A DNA stretch of 64,000 nucleotides from Brachybacterium vulturis (GCF_002407185.1 NZ_CP023563.1:1-64000), one strand, 5' to 3'; shown: positions 17,224 to 26,039, numbered from the stretch's first letter. The notes: generated by a model from the sequence alone, not told the origin. Program-made: numbers and translations.

Positions 17224-18507
17224 ATGAAGCGCCGAAACCTACTGCTCTCCGCTGCTGTCTCCGCCCCTCTGCTCGCGCTCGGCGCGGCCTGCTCGTCCTC
17301 GACGAGCAGGGGCGGAGGGTCCGGGGACACGATCACGATGTGGACGCACAACGGTGGGAACGCCGAAGAGCTGGCCGTCGTCGAGAAGGTCGTCGAGGAC
17401 TTCAACGCCCAATCCGAGAAGCAGATCGCGATCGAGTCCTTCCCCCAGGCCTCCTACAACGACGCCATCGTCGCCGCCGCGGCCTCTGGCGACCTGCCGG
17501 ACATCCTGGACCTCGACGGACCGATCATGCCGAACTGGGCCTGGTCCGGTTACCTCGCTCCCCTCGAGATGGATCCCGCGGTGATCGACGCGATGCTGCC
17601 GACCACCGTCGGACGCTTCCAGGACCAGATCTACTCCGTCGGTCCCTACGACACGGCGATGGCCGTCCTCGCGCGGAAGTCCGCGCTGGAGGCTGCGGCG
17701 GTGCGGATCCCCGAGATCGACACTCCCTGGACGCTGGAGGAGTTCAATGACGCGATGGCAGCGCTCAGCGAGCTCCCGGACTACGAGTTCGGGATCGATC
17801 TGGGCGTCTCGGAGACGGCAGAGTGGTGGTCCTACGCGTACTCGCCGATGCTCCAGAGCTTCGGCGGCGACCTGATCGACCGTGACACCTATTTGAGCGC
17901 CGACGGGGTCCTGAACGGGCCGGAGGGCATCGAGTTCGGCGCCTGGTTCCAGTCCGTCTTCGAGAAGGGCTGGGCTAGCAAGACCCCGACCACCGGTGGC
18001 GCCGACTTCGGCCAGGGCGTCGTCCCGATGTGCTGGGCGGGCGGCTGGCAGGTGCTGACCGCCCAGGAAGCGCACGGGGCCGACGATGTGCTGATCCTGC
18101 CGCCGCCGGATTTCGGCACCGGGCCGCGCACCGGGGCAGGGTCCTGGCAGTGGGGCATCTCCGCGGACAGCCCGCACATCTCCGAAGCGTCCGAGTTCCT
18201 CTCTTTCCTGATGCAGGACGAGTATCTGGTCGCCTATTCGGATGCCACGGGCAACTTCCCCACGACGGCCTCTGCGGTGGAGAAGTCCGAGAACTATCGT
18301 CCAGGCGGGGCCCTGGAGCCGATCTACGAGGTCTCGACGAAGTACGCGCAGGTCCGCCCCGAGACTCCGGCCTACCCCGTGATCTCCAGCGTCTTCGACA
18401 AGGCGATGCACGACATCATGGCCGGCGCCGATGTGCAGGAGTCGCTGGACCAGGCGGTGTCCGACATCGACGCCAACATCGCATCCAACGACGGATACGG
18501 GTTCTGA
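17224..18507 (+). CDS. Extracellular sugar-binding lipoprotein (importer 3)
   Basis: A 427-residue solute-binding protein (SBP_bac_1). The signal MKRRNLLLSAAVSAPLLALG ends in the lipobox GAAC, followed by a Ser/Gly linker. The body shows typical features such as ITMWTHNGGNAEEL near the mature N-terminus and IPEIDTPWTLEEFNDAM mid-protein. AAAGGAG sits 7 bases before the start. It lies between the LacI gene and two permeases and delivers ligand to them. The likely ligand is a sucrose- or fructan-type saccharide, judged only from the glycosidase at 20390. Confidence 0.94.
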   Translation: MKRRNLLLSAAVSAPLLALGAACSSSTSRGGGSGDTITMWTHNGGNAEELAVVEKVVEDFNAQSEKQIAIESFPQASYNDAIVAAAASGDLPDILDLDGPIMPNWAWSGYLAPLEMDPAVIDAMLPTTVGRFQDQIYSVGPYDTAMAVLARKSALEAAAVRIPEIDTPWTLEEFNDAMAALSELPDYEFGIDLGVSETAEWWSYAYSPMLQSFGGDLIDRDTYLSADGVLNGPEGIEFGAWFQSVFEKGWASKTPTTGGADFGQGVVPMCWAGGWQVLTAQEAHGADDVLILPPPDFGTGPRTGAGSWQWGISADSPHISEASEFLSFLMQDEYLVAYSDATGNFPTTASAVEKSENYRPGGALEPIYEVSTKYAQVRPETPAYPVISSVFDKAMHDIMAGADVQESLDQAVSDIDANIASNDGYGF

Positions 18508-18522
18508 CCGCTGCCCACCCTG

Positions 18523-18553
18523 CGCGGCCGGCCTTTTTAGACGGCCGGCCGCG
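18523..18553 (+). promoter_or_regulatory. Strong intercistronic hairpin (binding protein / permease)
   Basis: CGCGGCCGGCC (18523-18533) pairs perfectly with GGCCGGCCGCG (18543-18553) around a 9-base loop, TTTTTAGAC. It lies 15 bases after the binding-protein stop and just before the ribosome site of the next permease. The T-run is in the loop, not after the stem, so full termination is unlikely; partial attenuation or 3' end protection of the binding-protein mRNA fits better. Confidence 0.65.
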
Positions 18554-18571
18554 AGGAAGGAAGAGTTCGCC

Positions 18572-19477
18572 ATGACCGTATCCACTCGCAGCACGCGCCG
18601 AGGGACTCTCAGATCCGAGGAACGACAGGCCTGGGTGCTGGCCGCCCCCGCCCTGATCCTGCTGACCATGTTCCTCGTGATCCCCATCCTGATCACCTTC
18701 GGGCTCTCGTTCACCAACGCTCGCCTGATCTCACCGAATCCGCCCTCGTTCCGCGGCGTCGACAACTTCGTGCGAGCCTTCCAGGACCCGACCTTCCTGC
18801 GCTCGATCCTGAACACTTTCGTCTTCGCCGCCGTGGTGGTGCCGATCCAGTCCGGGCTCGCGCTCGCGATCGCCCTGCTGGTCAATGCGAAAGTGAAGGG
18901 CACGGCCGCGTTCCGCACACTGATCTTCATGCCCGTGGTGACGTCCATGGTCGTCGTGTCCGTGCTGTGGAGCTTCATGTATCAGCAGAACGGCCTGATC
19001 AACCAGGCGCTCGAACAGCTGACAGCGGGGCGCTGGGAATCGTTCGGCTGGCTCCAGGACGAACGGACGGCGCTCGCAGCCGTCATCCTCCTCTCGGTAT
19101 GGCAGGCGTTCGGCATGCACATGATCATCTGGCTCTCCGGGCTGCAGATGATCGACCCTGCGCTGTACGAGGCCGCCGCGCTCGACGGGGCCTCGTACTG
19201 GCACAGCTTCCGTCACGTCACCTGGCCAGGTCTGCGTTCGACGATGGTCTTCATCCTGATCACCATCACGATCGCCGCACTCGGACTGTTCGTGCAGATC
19301 GACGTGATGACCCAGGGCGGGCCCCAGGACTCGACGTCCACGATCGTGTACCACGCCGTGCGCAAGGGCTACCGCGAGCAGGACATGGGATACGGCGCTG
19401 CGCTCTCCCTCATCTTCTTCGTGATCGTCCTGGCCATCTCCCTGATCCAGCGCCGGATCACCCGCGACAAGGACTGA
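18572..19477 (+). CDS. Carbohydrate ABC transporter permease (MalF type)
   Basis: A 301-residue CUT1 permease with six predicted membrane spans. The EAA loop is YEAAALDGASYWHSFRHVTWP. The open frame begins earlier, but the ATG at 18572 (MTVSTRSTRR) follows a GAGGAAGGAAG ribosome site placed right after the intercistronic hairpin. It pairs with the permease starting at 19481. No ATPase is encoded in the cluster. Confidence 0.93.
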   Translation: MTVSTRSTRRGTLRSEERQAWVLAAPALILLTMFLVIPILITFGLSFTNARLISPNPPSFRGVDNFVRAFQDPTFLRSILNTFVFAAVVVPIQSGLALAIALLVNAKVKGTAAFRTLIFMPVVTSMVVVSVLWSFMYQQNGLINQALEQLTAGRWESFGWLQDERTALAAVILLSVWQAFGMHMIIWLSGLQMIDPALYEAAALDGASYWHSFRHVTWPGLRSTMVFILITITIAALGLFVQIDVMTQGGPQDSTSTIVYHAVRKGYREQDMGYGAALSLIFFVIVLAISLIQRRITRDKD

Positions 19478-19480
19478 GCG

Positions 19481-20386
19481 ATGACCACTTCACCACGCAC
19501 CAGCGGCCTCGCCCGCAATCGCCGTCGTCACAAGCTCCTCATCTACGTGGGGCTGATCGCTGCGACGCTGTTCACCAGCCTCCCCATCCTGTTCATGGTC
19601 GTCTCCAGCCTCAAGCCGGAGACGCAGATCTTCGCCGACCTGCGGTCGATCCGCGCGTTCCTGCCGATCGGAGATGTGTCGCTGGACAACTACTCCGGTG
19701 TGATGGATCGCGTCCCCGCAGTACGGTTCATCGCCAACTCGCTGCTCGTCACCGCCTTGATCGTCGGGATCGGTCTGATCGTCAACTCGATGATCGGCTT
19801 CGCGATCTCTCGGATGCGCTGGCGGGGCAAGGGGCTCATCCTCAGCCTCGTGCTCGCCACCTTGATGGTTCCCTTCGAGGCGATCGCCGTCCCGATGGTC
19901 TTCTGGGTCTCCAAACTTCCTCTGCTCAGCTGGGAGGGCGACGGATTCCTGCTGTCGCAGGGAATGCTGAACAGCTACTCGGTGCAGGTCCTGCCATTCA
20001 TCGCGAACGCGCTGGGCATCTTCCTGTTCGTCCAGCAGTTCAACGACATCCCCCGCGAGCTGGACGAGGCCGCCCGGATCGACGGGGCGAGCTGGTTCGG
20101 GATCTACCGCCGGGTGATCGTCCCGCTGTCCGGCCCGACGTTCGCGACCGTCGCCATCATCACCATGCTCCCCGCGTGGAACCAGTACCTGTGGCCTCTG
20201 ATGGTCGTGCAGCAGGAGGAGCTGCGGCCATCGTCCGTCGGGATGCAGTACTTCTTCCAGCTCAACACCGCCTGGGGCGAGGTCATGGCCTACGCGACGA
20301 TGATCACGCTTCCCGTGCTCATCGTGTTCTTCCTCTTCCAGCGCACCTTCGTCACCTCTATCTCCGCCTCTGGGCTGAAAGGCTGA
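19481..20386 (+). CDS. Carbohydrate ABC transporter permease (MalG type)
   Basis: A 301-residue CUT1 permease. A short basic N-terminus (RNRRRHK) precedes six membrane spans. The EAA loop is LDEAARIDGASWFGIYRRVIVP, and the protein ends in the family-typical ISASGLKG. It starts 3 bases after the upstream permease and is followed 3 bases later by the glycosidase, so the genes are tightly coupled. It forms the membrane channel with the product of 18572-19477. Confidence 0.94.
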   Translation: MTTSPRTSGLARNRRRHKLLIYVGLIAATLFTSLPILFMVVSSLKPETQIFADLRSIRAFLPIGDVSLDNYSGVMDRVPAVRFIANSLLVTALIVGIGLIVNSMIGFAISRMRWRGKGLILSLVLATLMVPFEAIAVPMVFWVSKLPLLSWEGDGFLLSQGMLNSYSVQVLPFIANALGIFLFVQQFNDIPRELDEAARIDGASWFGIYRRVIVPLSGPTFATVAIITMLPAWNQYLWPLMVVQQEELRPSSVGMQYFFQLNTAWGEVMAYATMITLPVLIVFFLFQRTFVTSISASGLKG

Positions 20387-20389
20387 TCC

Positions 20390-21298
20390 ATGCTGCACCT
20401 TCCTGATCATTGGGTCTGGGACCACTGGTACCTCGACACCGCAGAGGAGCACCATCTCTTCTTCCTGCGTGCCTCCCGCGCGTTGCACGATCCGGACCGG
20501 CGCCATCATCGCGCCGGGATCGGGCACGCGATCGAGAACGGCCAGGGCGGATGGGACCTGGTGGCCGATGCGCTCGTGCACTCCGACTCGCCGGCGTTCG
20601 ACTCCTTGGCCTGCTGGACGGGCAGCGCCATCGAGCATCCCGACGGTGGCATCCGCCTGTTCTACACCGGAGTGAGCCGGGAGGAGGGCGGAACCGTCCA
20701 GCGCATCGGCTGGGCCGACTCCGAGGACGGCAGGACCTTCCACCGCACAGCCCCCGCCCCGCTCGAGGCCGACCCCCGCTGGTACGAGACCGATCCGGCG
20801 TCGGCCGGAGAAGTGCACTGGCGCGATCCGTTCGTCTTCTCCGACGGCAACGGCACCTGGCACATGCTCATCACCGCACGCATGAACACGGGCCCGGTCG
20901 GCGGGCGGGGAGTCGTCGGATACGCCACCAGCGACGATCTCGAGACGTGGCACGTGAAGCCGCCCCTCAGCGACCACGCTGGGTTCTGGCACCTGGAGGT
21001 GTGCCAGCAGTTCACCGTGGATGGCGCGCACTGGCTGATCTTCTCCTGCCCTCCCGACCAGGCCCCCGAGGGGCTGGGTTCCGAGGCCGGCAGCGGCATC
21101 TGGCTCGTTCGCGGCAGCTCCTCTCTCGGGCCATGGGACTTCCCCGGTGCCGTGCAGGTCGGGCCTGCCGACTACTACGCGGGCCAGGCGCTGCCGCGTG
21201 CAGACGGCACGGTGTCGCTGTCTGGATTCCGCAACATGGTCGACGGAGGCTTCCGTGGCGACATCGGAGAGCTGGTCCCGCTGACCCTGCCTGGCTGA
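20390..21298 (+). CDS. GH32/68-like beta-fructosidase-type enzyme
   Basis: A 302-residue protein without a signal peptide, so cytoplasmic. It has the five-bladed propeller pattern of the GH32/GH68 clan: WVWDHWYLDTAEEHHLFFL at the start, with the first-blade Asp, then WTGSAIEHPDGGIRLFYTGV, then HWRDPFVF carrying the RDP motif of the transition-state stabiliser, then LEVCQQF with a Glu in the acid/base position. It probably splits an imported fructoside, sucrose-like or a short fructan. Exact specificity, including levansucrase-like transfer, cannot be decided. It is the last gene of the LacI/importer 3 cluster and lies before a strong hairpin. Confidence 0.8.
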   Translation: MLHLPDHWVWDHWYLDTAEEHHLFFLRASRALHDPDRRHHRAGIGHAIENGQGGWDLVADALVHSDSPAFDSLACWTGSAIEHPDGGIRLFYTGVSREEGGTVQRIGWADSEDGRTFHRTAPAPLEADPRWYETDPASAGEVHWRDPFVFSDGNGTWHMLITARMNTGPVGGRGVVGYATSDDLETWHVKPPLSDHAGFWHLEVCQQFTVDGAHWLIFSCPPDQAPEGLGSEAGSGIWLVRGSSSLGPWDFPGAVQVGPADYYAGQALPRADGTVSLSGFRNMVDGGFRGDIGELVPLTLPG

Positions 21299-21320
21299 TC
21301 CGAGCAGTTCGCACTTCCGT

Positions 21321-21360
21321 GTCGAGCCCCGACCCCTCCTGTCAGGGGCCGGGTCTCGAC
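21321..21360 (+). terminator. Terminator-like hairpin after importer 3 cluster
   Basis: GTCGAG (21321-21326) pairs with CTCGAC (21355-21360), and CCCCT (21333-21337) pairs with AGGGG (21344-21348). The whole 17-base arms carry two mismatches and close a 6-base loop. There is no T-tract, which is common for GC-rich actinobacteria. It begins 23 bases after the glycosidase stop. Confidence 0.6.
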
Positions 21361-21495
21361 AGCAGTACGACACGGCCCCAGCCTCTCGGGCAGTCGAGTG
21401 AGTATTCCTCGCCGTGGGTGGCACCTGATATTGCCGTCGGGCGCCATTGGTCCCCGCCGATGTGGGGACGATCCCGTCAACCTCGCCTCGATCCC

Positions 21496-21560
21496 GCTTG
21501 TCAGCCAGCACCGACAAGCACTAGTGTCACCTACGACAGGTGGAACATGTGTGACACCTG
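21496..21560. promoter_or_regulatory. Cluster of inverted repeats before the HTH/DUF3039 pair
   Basis: Three inverted repeats crowd the 78 bases before the antitoxin-like gene: GCTTGTC/GACAAGC (21496-21519), CACCT/AGGTG (21528-21542), and GTGTCAC/GTGACAC (21524-21557). Related CAGGTG (21537) and CACCTG (21555) words overlap them. This density of symmetric sites is what autoregulated toxin-antitoxin promoters show. Confidence 0.5.
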
Positions 21561-21573
21561 AAGAGAGAGTCAG

Positions 21574-21969
21574 ATGAAGACCATCAGCAATACCCCCATG
21601 CCCGCATCCCAGCTCGATCAGCTCGAGGAGCTCGCCCACGCGGCTCCTGCAGAGCTCCACGATGTGCTGAATTCGCTCGTCGCGAGCTTGCGCGAAGGCG
21701 ACGAGATCGTCGCCGTTGATCCGCAGAAGGCGATCACTCCGAGCCAGGCGGCGAAGCACCTCGGGATGAGCCGCACCCACCTCTACAAGCTGCTGGACAA
21801 CGGCACCATCGAGTTCCATCGAGTCGGTCGCGACCGTCGCATCTTCCTCCGTGACCTGAAGCAATTCGCTGTCCAACGCGATACCGAGCGTCGAGATCTC
21901 GCCGAGCGCTTCTCTTCTCAGGACCGCGATCGATCCGCAGCGGTCGACGAGATCGTGGATCTCCTCTGA
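21574..21969 (+). CDS. Excisionase-family HTH protein, candidate antitoxin
   Basis: A 131-residue protein. Residues about 53-100 form an excisionase/MerR-like helix-turn-helix (ITPSQAAKHLGMSRTHLYKLLDNGTI, then FHRVGRDRRIFLRDL), the HTH_17 domain. The N-terminal helix and the charged C-terminal helix (RDLAERFSSQDRDRSAA) could bind a partner. It is followed 37 bases later by a larger unknown gene and preceded by several inverted repeats, the usual layout of an antitoxin that represses its own operon. Phage-type excisionase activity is unlikely, since no integrase is nearby. Confidence 0.8.
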   Translation: MKTISNTPMPASQLDQLEELAHAAPAELHDVLNSLVASLREGDEIVAVDPQKAITPSQAAKHLGMSRTHLYKLLDNGTIEFHRVGRDRRIFLRDLKQFAVQRDTERRDLAERFSSQDRDRSAAVDEIVDLL

Positions 21970-22006
21970 CCCGGGGCTTGTCTGCGCGGTGCGGCATGAT
22001 GCTGTC

Positions 22007-23008
22007 ATGTCCCGACGAGCTCGCCCGACGCTTCGTGTGCTTCGAGAAGATCTAGCCAGCGAGTGGAACGAGCCTTTCGTACTCCGCGCCCTCGAAGCTG
22101 GGGAGATCAGTGCCGTTCAGCCTCTGAGCGCGTTGCAGCACCCGATCCTTCGAAAGGCCTCCGACTCCTTCGGCGACGACCCGGCGCAGGATTCCTCCCT
22201 GGGTCCCATCGCCTCGGTGAGCAGCGAGGTGCTGCTCGAGATCAAACACGGGCAGTGGCGGGCAGGGGTATGGATTGACGGAGGCGCCTGCTGGGTAGTC
22301 GTCGCTGGTCTCGCCAAGGGTGGCCACAAAGATCGCGACGACTTCTACAAGCGGCTCGAACGCCTCGAAGTGGCGCAGTCGATCCCTGGCCTGCTTCCCG
22401 GTGATCGGGACCGCGACCTTCTGCAGCGTGAACGTGCGGACGCGGTCATCTCCGCGTGGCAGCTTCGGAACCAGGAGCAGATCGTCGACACGTTGACCAC
22501 GGTGCTGGAAGGCGGCACTGGAACTCTCACCATCAAGTCCCCCATCCATGACTCCAGTGCAAGCTTCGCCATCGTCCACCTCACGGTCGCGATCTCCGAC
22601 GAGCCAGGCGACCGCTACGAGGACGTCGTGGTCGAGATCGACTTTGCCGACAGATGGAAGAACTCGGCGTTGGTGTGGCCATTCACCATGCAGCTTCTCG
22701 CAGCGATCAGTCCACCGGAGCAAGGATGGGACGTCGGCGGTGGCATCTACTCGAACCTTCTGGAGACGGGCGCGCTCGCGAAGCAGCATGCGACTCTGCG
22801 CGATCTGACCGCTCGTCACGAGATAGCGACGACGGCTTCCGGCAAGACCGCACACTATGCGCACCGACGCAATCTCGCCGAGCAGACCGTCGAGGGTCGT
22901 GCGTTGCGGGCGCTCTGCGGGGTGTACTTCGTGCCGAGGCAGGACACCGAATCGCTGGATAGATGCCCGGCTTGCACTGCCTTGTATATGGAGGTCTCCA
23001 GCCGATAG
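22007..23008 (+). CDS. DUF3039-like protein, candidate toxin
   Basis: About 333 residues. The N-terminal half (EVLLEIKHGQWRAGVWIDG, then WVVVAGLAKGGHKDRDDFYKRL) resembles the beta-strand pattern of RelE/HigB-like mRNA interferases. The C-terminus (HYAHRRNLAEQTVEGRALRALCG, then CPACTALY) matches DUF3039, a small actinobacterial domain with a CPxCxxxY zinc-knuckle ending. The middle is unassigned. The start is uncertain: ATG at 22007 or GTG at 21989, neither with a good ribosome site, so translation may be coupled to the HTH gene. The pairing suggests a toxin-antitoxin system, which is an inference. Confidence 0.65.
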   Translation: MSRRARPTLRVLREDLASEWNEPFVLRALEAGEISAVQPLSALQHPILRKASDSFGDDPAQDSSLGPIASVSSEVLLEIKHGQWRAGVWIDGGACWVVVAGLAKGGHKDRDDFYKRLERLEVAQSIPGLLPGDRDRDLLQRERADAVISAWQLRNQEQIVDTLTTVLEGGTGTLTIKSPIHDSSASFAIVHLTVAISDEPGDRYEDVVVEIDFADRWKNSALVWPFTMQLLAAISPPEQGWDVGGGIYSNLLETGALAKQHATLRDLTARHEIATTASGKTAHYAHRRNLAEQTVEGRALRALCGVYFVPRQDTESLDRCPACTALYMEVSSR

Positions 23009-23091
23009 CAGGGCTACACCACTTCCCTGGGCTTGACCGGTTCTCGTCCCGCTTCCTCGCCCCGTCGACCTGCAGCTGATGGAATATCCCC

Positions 23092-24909
23092 ATGAGCCCA
23101 CGCCGCCACGATCGCAATCCGCTCGGGCAGGGCGCCGCCCGCCACCGCGCGAGCCGCCGTGCACCGCACCCCACGACGCCCGCCTCCTCCCCCGTCGAAC
23201 CGGCGGCGGAGAACCCCTTGATCCAGGTGCTCCGCCCGGCGCTGCGCTCCGACGATCCCACCGCGTTCTGGGTCGCCGCAGCGCCGCTGGTCACGGAGAT
23301 CGCGGACCTGCGCCACCATCCTGAGGAGCTGCCCGAGGGGGTGGACCTGCTGGACACCTTCCTCGAGATCAACGTCGCCGAGACCACCGCGCTGCTGCAC
23401 ATGGTCGCGGTGATGTGCCCCGATGAGGAGCTCCGCTCCCGGGCGCGGGTGGGAGTGTCCGCGCGTCGTCAGCCGATGCCGCCGCAGGTCTCCGGGCTCG
23501 CGCAGGCCACCGTCACCGAGGCGGTCGCCTTCTCCGACGGTGCCGGGGAGAACCTGATGGTGGAGTTGGCCCTTCCCCGCGGCGTACGGGCCGTGCTCAT
23601 CACCTACATCCCGTGGAGCCCGGCGCCGTACGTGAAGGACGCCTTCGTGATCGGCGAGTCGCTGGACGGGGTCACTTGCAAGTACCGGGAGATCATGGCG
23701 AGGGACGGGGTCTCCCTGGACGAGGTGCTCGAGACCGTCACCGCTGCGGACGCGCGCGCCCGCTTCAGCCTGGCCCTCGCCAATACTCCGGCGGATGCGG
23801 AACAGTCCGCCGACTGGGAGCAGTGGCCGATGCTGCGGCCCTTCGTGGACTTCGTCGTGGGCCTCATGCCGGAGGGCGGGACAGGGTATGACGAGAACGC
23901 CGTACAAGGCGTCCCCGGCGGCGCCTCGCTGCCGGTCCCCGAGCAGCCGCCGTGGATTCTTGAGGACGGCACCGATCTGGTCGAGGAGTTCACGAGCTCC
24001 GCGCACGCCGCCAGCCTGGAGCGGGGCAAGGAGTTGGAGGATCTGACCGCCTACTTGATGATCCTGCTCGATGCGAGCTTCGGCGATCCGCTGGGCTGGG
24101 ATCCGGAGCTTGCCGAGTGGGTCGTCTCCGAGGTCCTTCCGGCAGTGCCGATGCTCCCGGAGACGGCAGTGGAGAGAATCCCCTCCACCCTGCCGGCGCT
24201 GGTCGCCTGGTCCCTCGAACGCAAGGGTGAGGAGCCGGCCATCATCGCGCGGACGCTGTCCGTGATCGCGCCGCTGCTCGAGGAGTTCCCGGCTCGTCGC
24301 GCTGATCCGCGGGTGCGCGCGCGGCGGCTCGAGGAGCAGGTCGATTTCGCGCTCGAGCTCGAGGACCCCACTGCACTGCGCCTGGCGGATCTCGCCCTGC
24401 GCGCCGGCGGCTTCGAGATGCTCGCCGTGCTCGACACCGCGCCGCTGCCTGCGGAGGAGCTCGCGCTCGAGCAGGTCGCCGAGGATCTGCAGGGCCTCGC
24501 CGCCGAGATCGACGCGCACCTGGTCGAGGGGGTGAGCGCACTTCTCGAGCAGCAGCCCGGATCCGCTGCGCTCGACGAGGTCCTCACAGCGTGCCGCCGC
24601 CTGCTGGTGCGCATCGCCCAGCTCGATGATGCGGTGCTGCGACGGAAGGCGAGCACCCGCAACACTGCCGCGGCGATCGTCTCGCTCATCGCCCGTGGCA
24701 ACGACCTCATGGGGTATTCACCGGCCCCCTTGCACGAGAAGGACCTGCGGCGTGCCTTCGAGCTGCGCAGCGCTCCGAGCCAGCGGGCGCGAAGCCTGAT
24801 GGAGGCCGCGGCGCTCCCCCATCACTACGCCGGCATCGCCCTCGCCGACCCCGAGCTTCTTCTCGGCACGACCCGGGCGGAGCTCCTGCGGGTGCGGGGC
24901 TCGCTGTAG
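23092..24909 (+). CDS. Conserved hypothetical protein, 605 residues
   Basis: I do not recognise this family. The 605-residue product starts with a basic, proline-rich tail of about 45 residues, then a long, mostly helical, acidic body with no membrane segment or signal peptide. Two regions stand out: a compact block near 55-110 (PTAFWVAAAPLVTEIADL, ETTALLHMVAVMCP) and a helical C-terminal half rich in Leu/Glu. The reading frame is solid by codon use and length. It stands alone, convergent with the fic gene. A zinc-finger or helicase-associated role, as in some SWIM-protein neighbours, is possible but unsupported. Confidence 0.7.
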   Translation: MSPRRHDRNPLGQGAARHRASRRAPHPTTPASSPVEPAAENPLIQVLRPALRSDDPTAFWVAAAPLVTEIADLRHHPEELPEGVDLLDTFLEINVAETTALLHMVAVMCPDEELRSRARVGVSARRQPMPPQVSGLAQATVTEAVAFSDGAGENLMVELALPRGVRAVLITYIPWSPAPYVKDAFVIGESLDGVTCKYREIMARDGVSLDEVLETVTAADARARFSLALANTPADAEQSADWEQWPMLRPFVDFVVGLMPEGGTGYDENAVQGVPGGASLPVPEQPPWILEDGTDLVEEFTSSAHAASLERGKELEDLTAYLMILLDASFGDPLGWDPELAEWVVSEVLPAVPMLPETAVERIPSTLPALVAWSLERKGEEPAIIARTLSVIAPLLEEFPARRADPRVRARRLEEQVDFALELEDPTALRLADLALRAGGFEMLAVLDTAPLPAEELALEQVAEDLQGLAAEIDAHLVEGVSALLEQQPGSAALDEVLTACRRLLVRIAQLDDAVLRRKASTRNTAAAIVSLIARGNDLMGYSPAPLHEKDLRRAFELRSAPSQRARSLMEAAALPHHYAGIALADPELLLGTTRAELLRVRGSL

Positions 24910-24983
24910 GAGCAGGATGCGCTGACCTCCATCCGGACGAACGGGACGTCACGCCCGAGAACTGATGCGTCTCCAGGGCGAGC

Positions 24984-26039
24984 TCATACCCCGCCGAGTC
25001 GGTGCCATCGGGCGCCCCGACCGGTCCCTTCCGAACGGATCCGCCCCTCCTTGCGCAGTGCATCCAGCACCAGGCGGATCGTCTGGTCGCTGACGCCGGG
25101 AAGAGCTGCACGCACGTCACCGATCGCGAAGAACTCCGGGGCGTGGTCCAGCACGAACTCACGAACACGGTCCTGCTTGCTACCCGTCGAGCGATCAGAG
25201 GCTGCCCCTACCTCGAAGCGCTGGTACGCGTCCGTCAGCAGGGACACGAAGTAGTTGAGCCACGGCCAGACATCGTGCTCGTTGTCGTGCCACCCATGGG
25301 TGGACTCCAGCAGGCGCGCGTAGTACTCGTCGGACGACTCCGCGATCAGCTGCTCCAGAGAGACGTACCGGCCGATCCCGTATCCCGCCTCGGCCAGCAG
25401 TGCATTGGTGAGGACGCGGGCCACACGTCCGTTCCCGTCGTCGAACGGGTGGATCGTGAGCAGGTCCAGGACGAGCAGCCCGATCAGCAGCACTGGGTGG
25501 TGGGAGTCGGCGGTGCGGGCTTCGCGGTAGCCCTTCAGCAGCTCTTCCACGTACTGAGCGGTGTGGACAGCAGGAACCGGGGTGAACCGGATGCTGCGGG
25601 ACCCGTCCTCGTTTCGATCGACGACCAGGTTGTCGCTGCTCTTGAGGTCCCCGCCCTTGCCAGGGGTCTCGGAGAAGAGCAGTCGGTGCAAGTGCAGGAT
25701 CAGCCCAACGTTGAGGGGGCGCCAGTCCTCCGCGAAGAGATAGTCGAGAGCGGCCCGATACCCGGCGAATTCCTGCTCGCTGCGGGAGCGGAGGCCTCGT
25801 GCCGAGCCATCGATGATCTTGGCGGCACGGGTCTTGTCGGGCACCAGCACTCCCTCCATCGCGGAGGACGCAGTGATGGACTGGACTCGTGCTCGTGCGG
25901 CCAGGGCCGTGAGCAGCTCGGGGAGCTGATTCGCATAGAGCTCCTCGCGTCCGCGCCCGGTGTCGATGCGTCTCAGCTGGCCGACGAGCGTCCCCGGGAC
26001 CGTACCCAGCGTTCGCTCCAGCGGCGTGAACGACTGCAA
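24984..26039 (-). CDS. Fic-domain protein (class II, probable AMP-transferase)
   Basis: A 351-residue Fic enzyme. The active loop HPFDDGNGR is at 197-205, with the catalytic His197 intact. The inhibitory-helix motif SSAMEG lies at 58-63, N-terminal to the Fic core, which makes it a self-inhibited class II protein. A C-terminal winged helix (about 287-347, SDQTIRLVLDALRKEGRI) may bind DNA. Fic enzymes transfer AMP or other nucleotides to target hydroxyl groups; targets here are unknown. The start is TTG at 26039, supported by GGAGG 6 bases upstream. The gene is monocistronic and divergent from 26308. Confidence 0.93.
   Translation of the reverse strand: MQSFTPLERTLGTVPGTLVGQLRRIDTGRGREELYANQLPELLTALAARARVQSITASSAMEGVLVPDKTRAAKIIDGSARGLRSRSEQEFAGYRAALDYLFAEDWRPLNVGLILHLHRLLFSETPGKGGDLKSSDNLVVDRNEDGSRSIRFTPVPAVHTAQYVEELLKGYREARTADSHHPVLLIGLLVLDLLTIHPFDDGNGRVARVLTNALLAEAGYGIGRYVSLEQLIAESSDEYYARLLESTHGWHDNEHDVWPWLNYFVSLLTDAYQRFEVGAASDRSTGSKQDRVREFVLDHAPEFFAIGDVRAALPGVSDQTIRLVLDALRKEGRIRSEGTGRGARWHRLGGV

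Noticed and set aside
19490..21517. Long open frame (675 residues) on the minus strand opposite permease and glycosidase genes
   Set aside because: Its product is low-complexity Arg/Gly/Asp/His-rich and has no domain. It is a codon-position shadow of real plus-strand genes, as happens throughout this GC-rich window.
21574..23008. Prophage excision module, from the excisionase-like HTH
   Set aside because: No integrase, attachment repeats or phage genes in the window.
23014..24519. 501-residue open frame opposite the 605-residue hypothetical gene
   Set aside because: Arg/Gln/Asp-rich shadow. The plus-strand frame has normal residue use and a full-length product.
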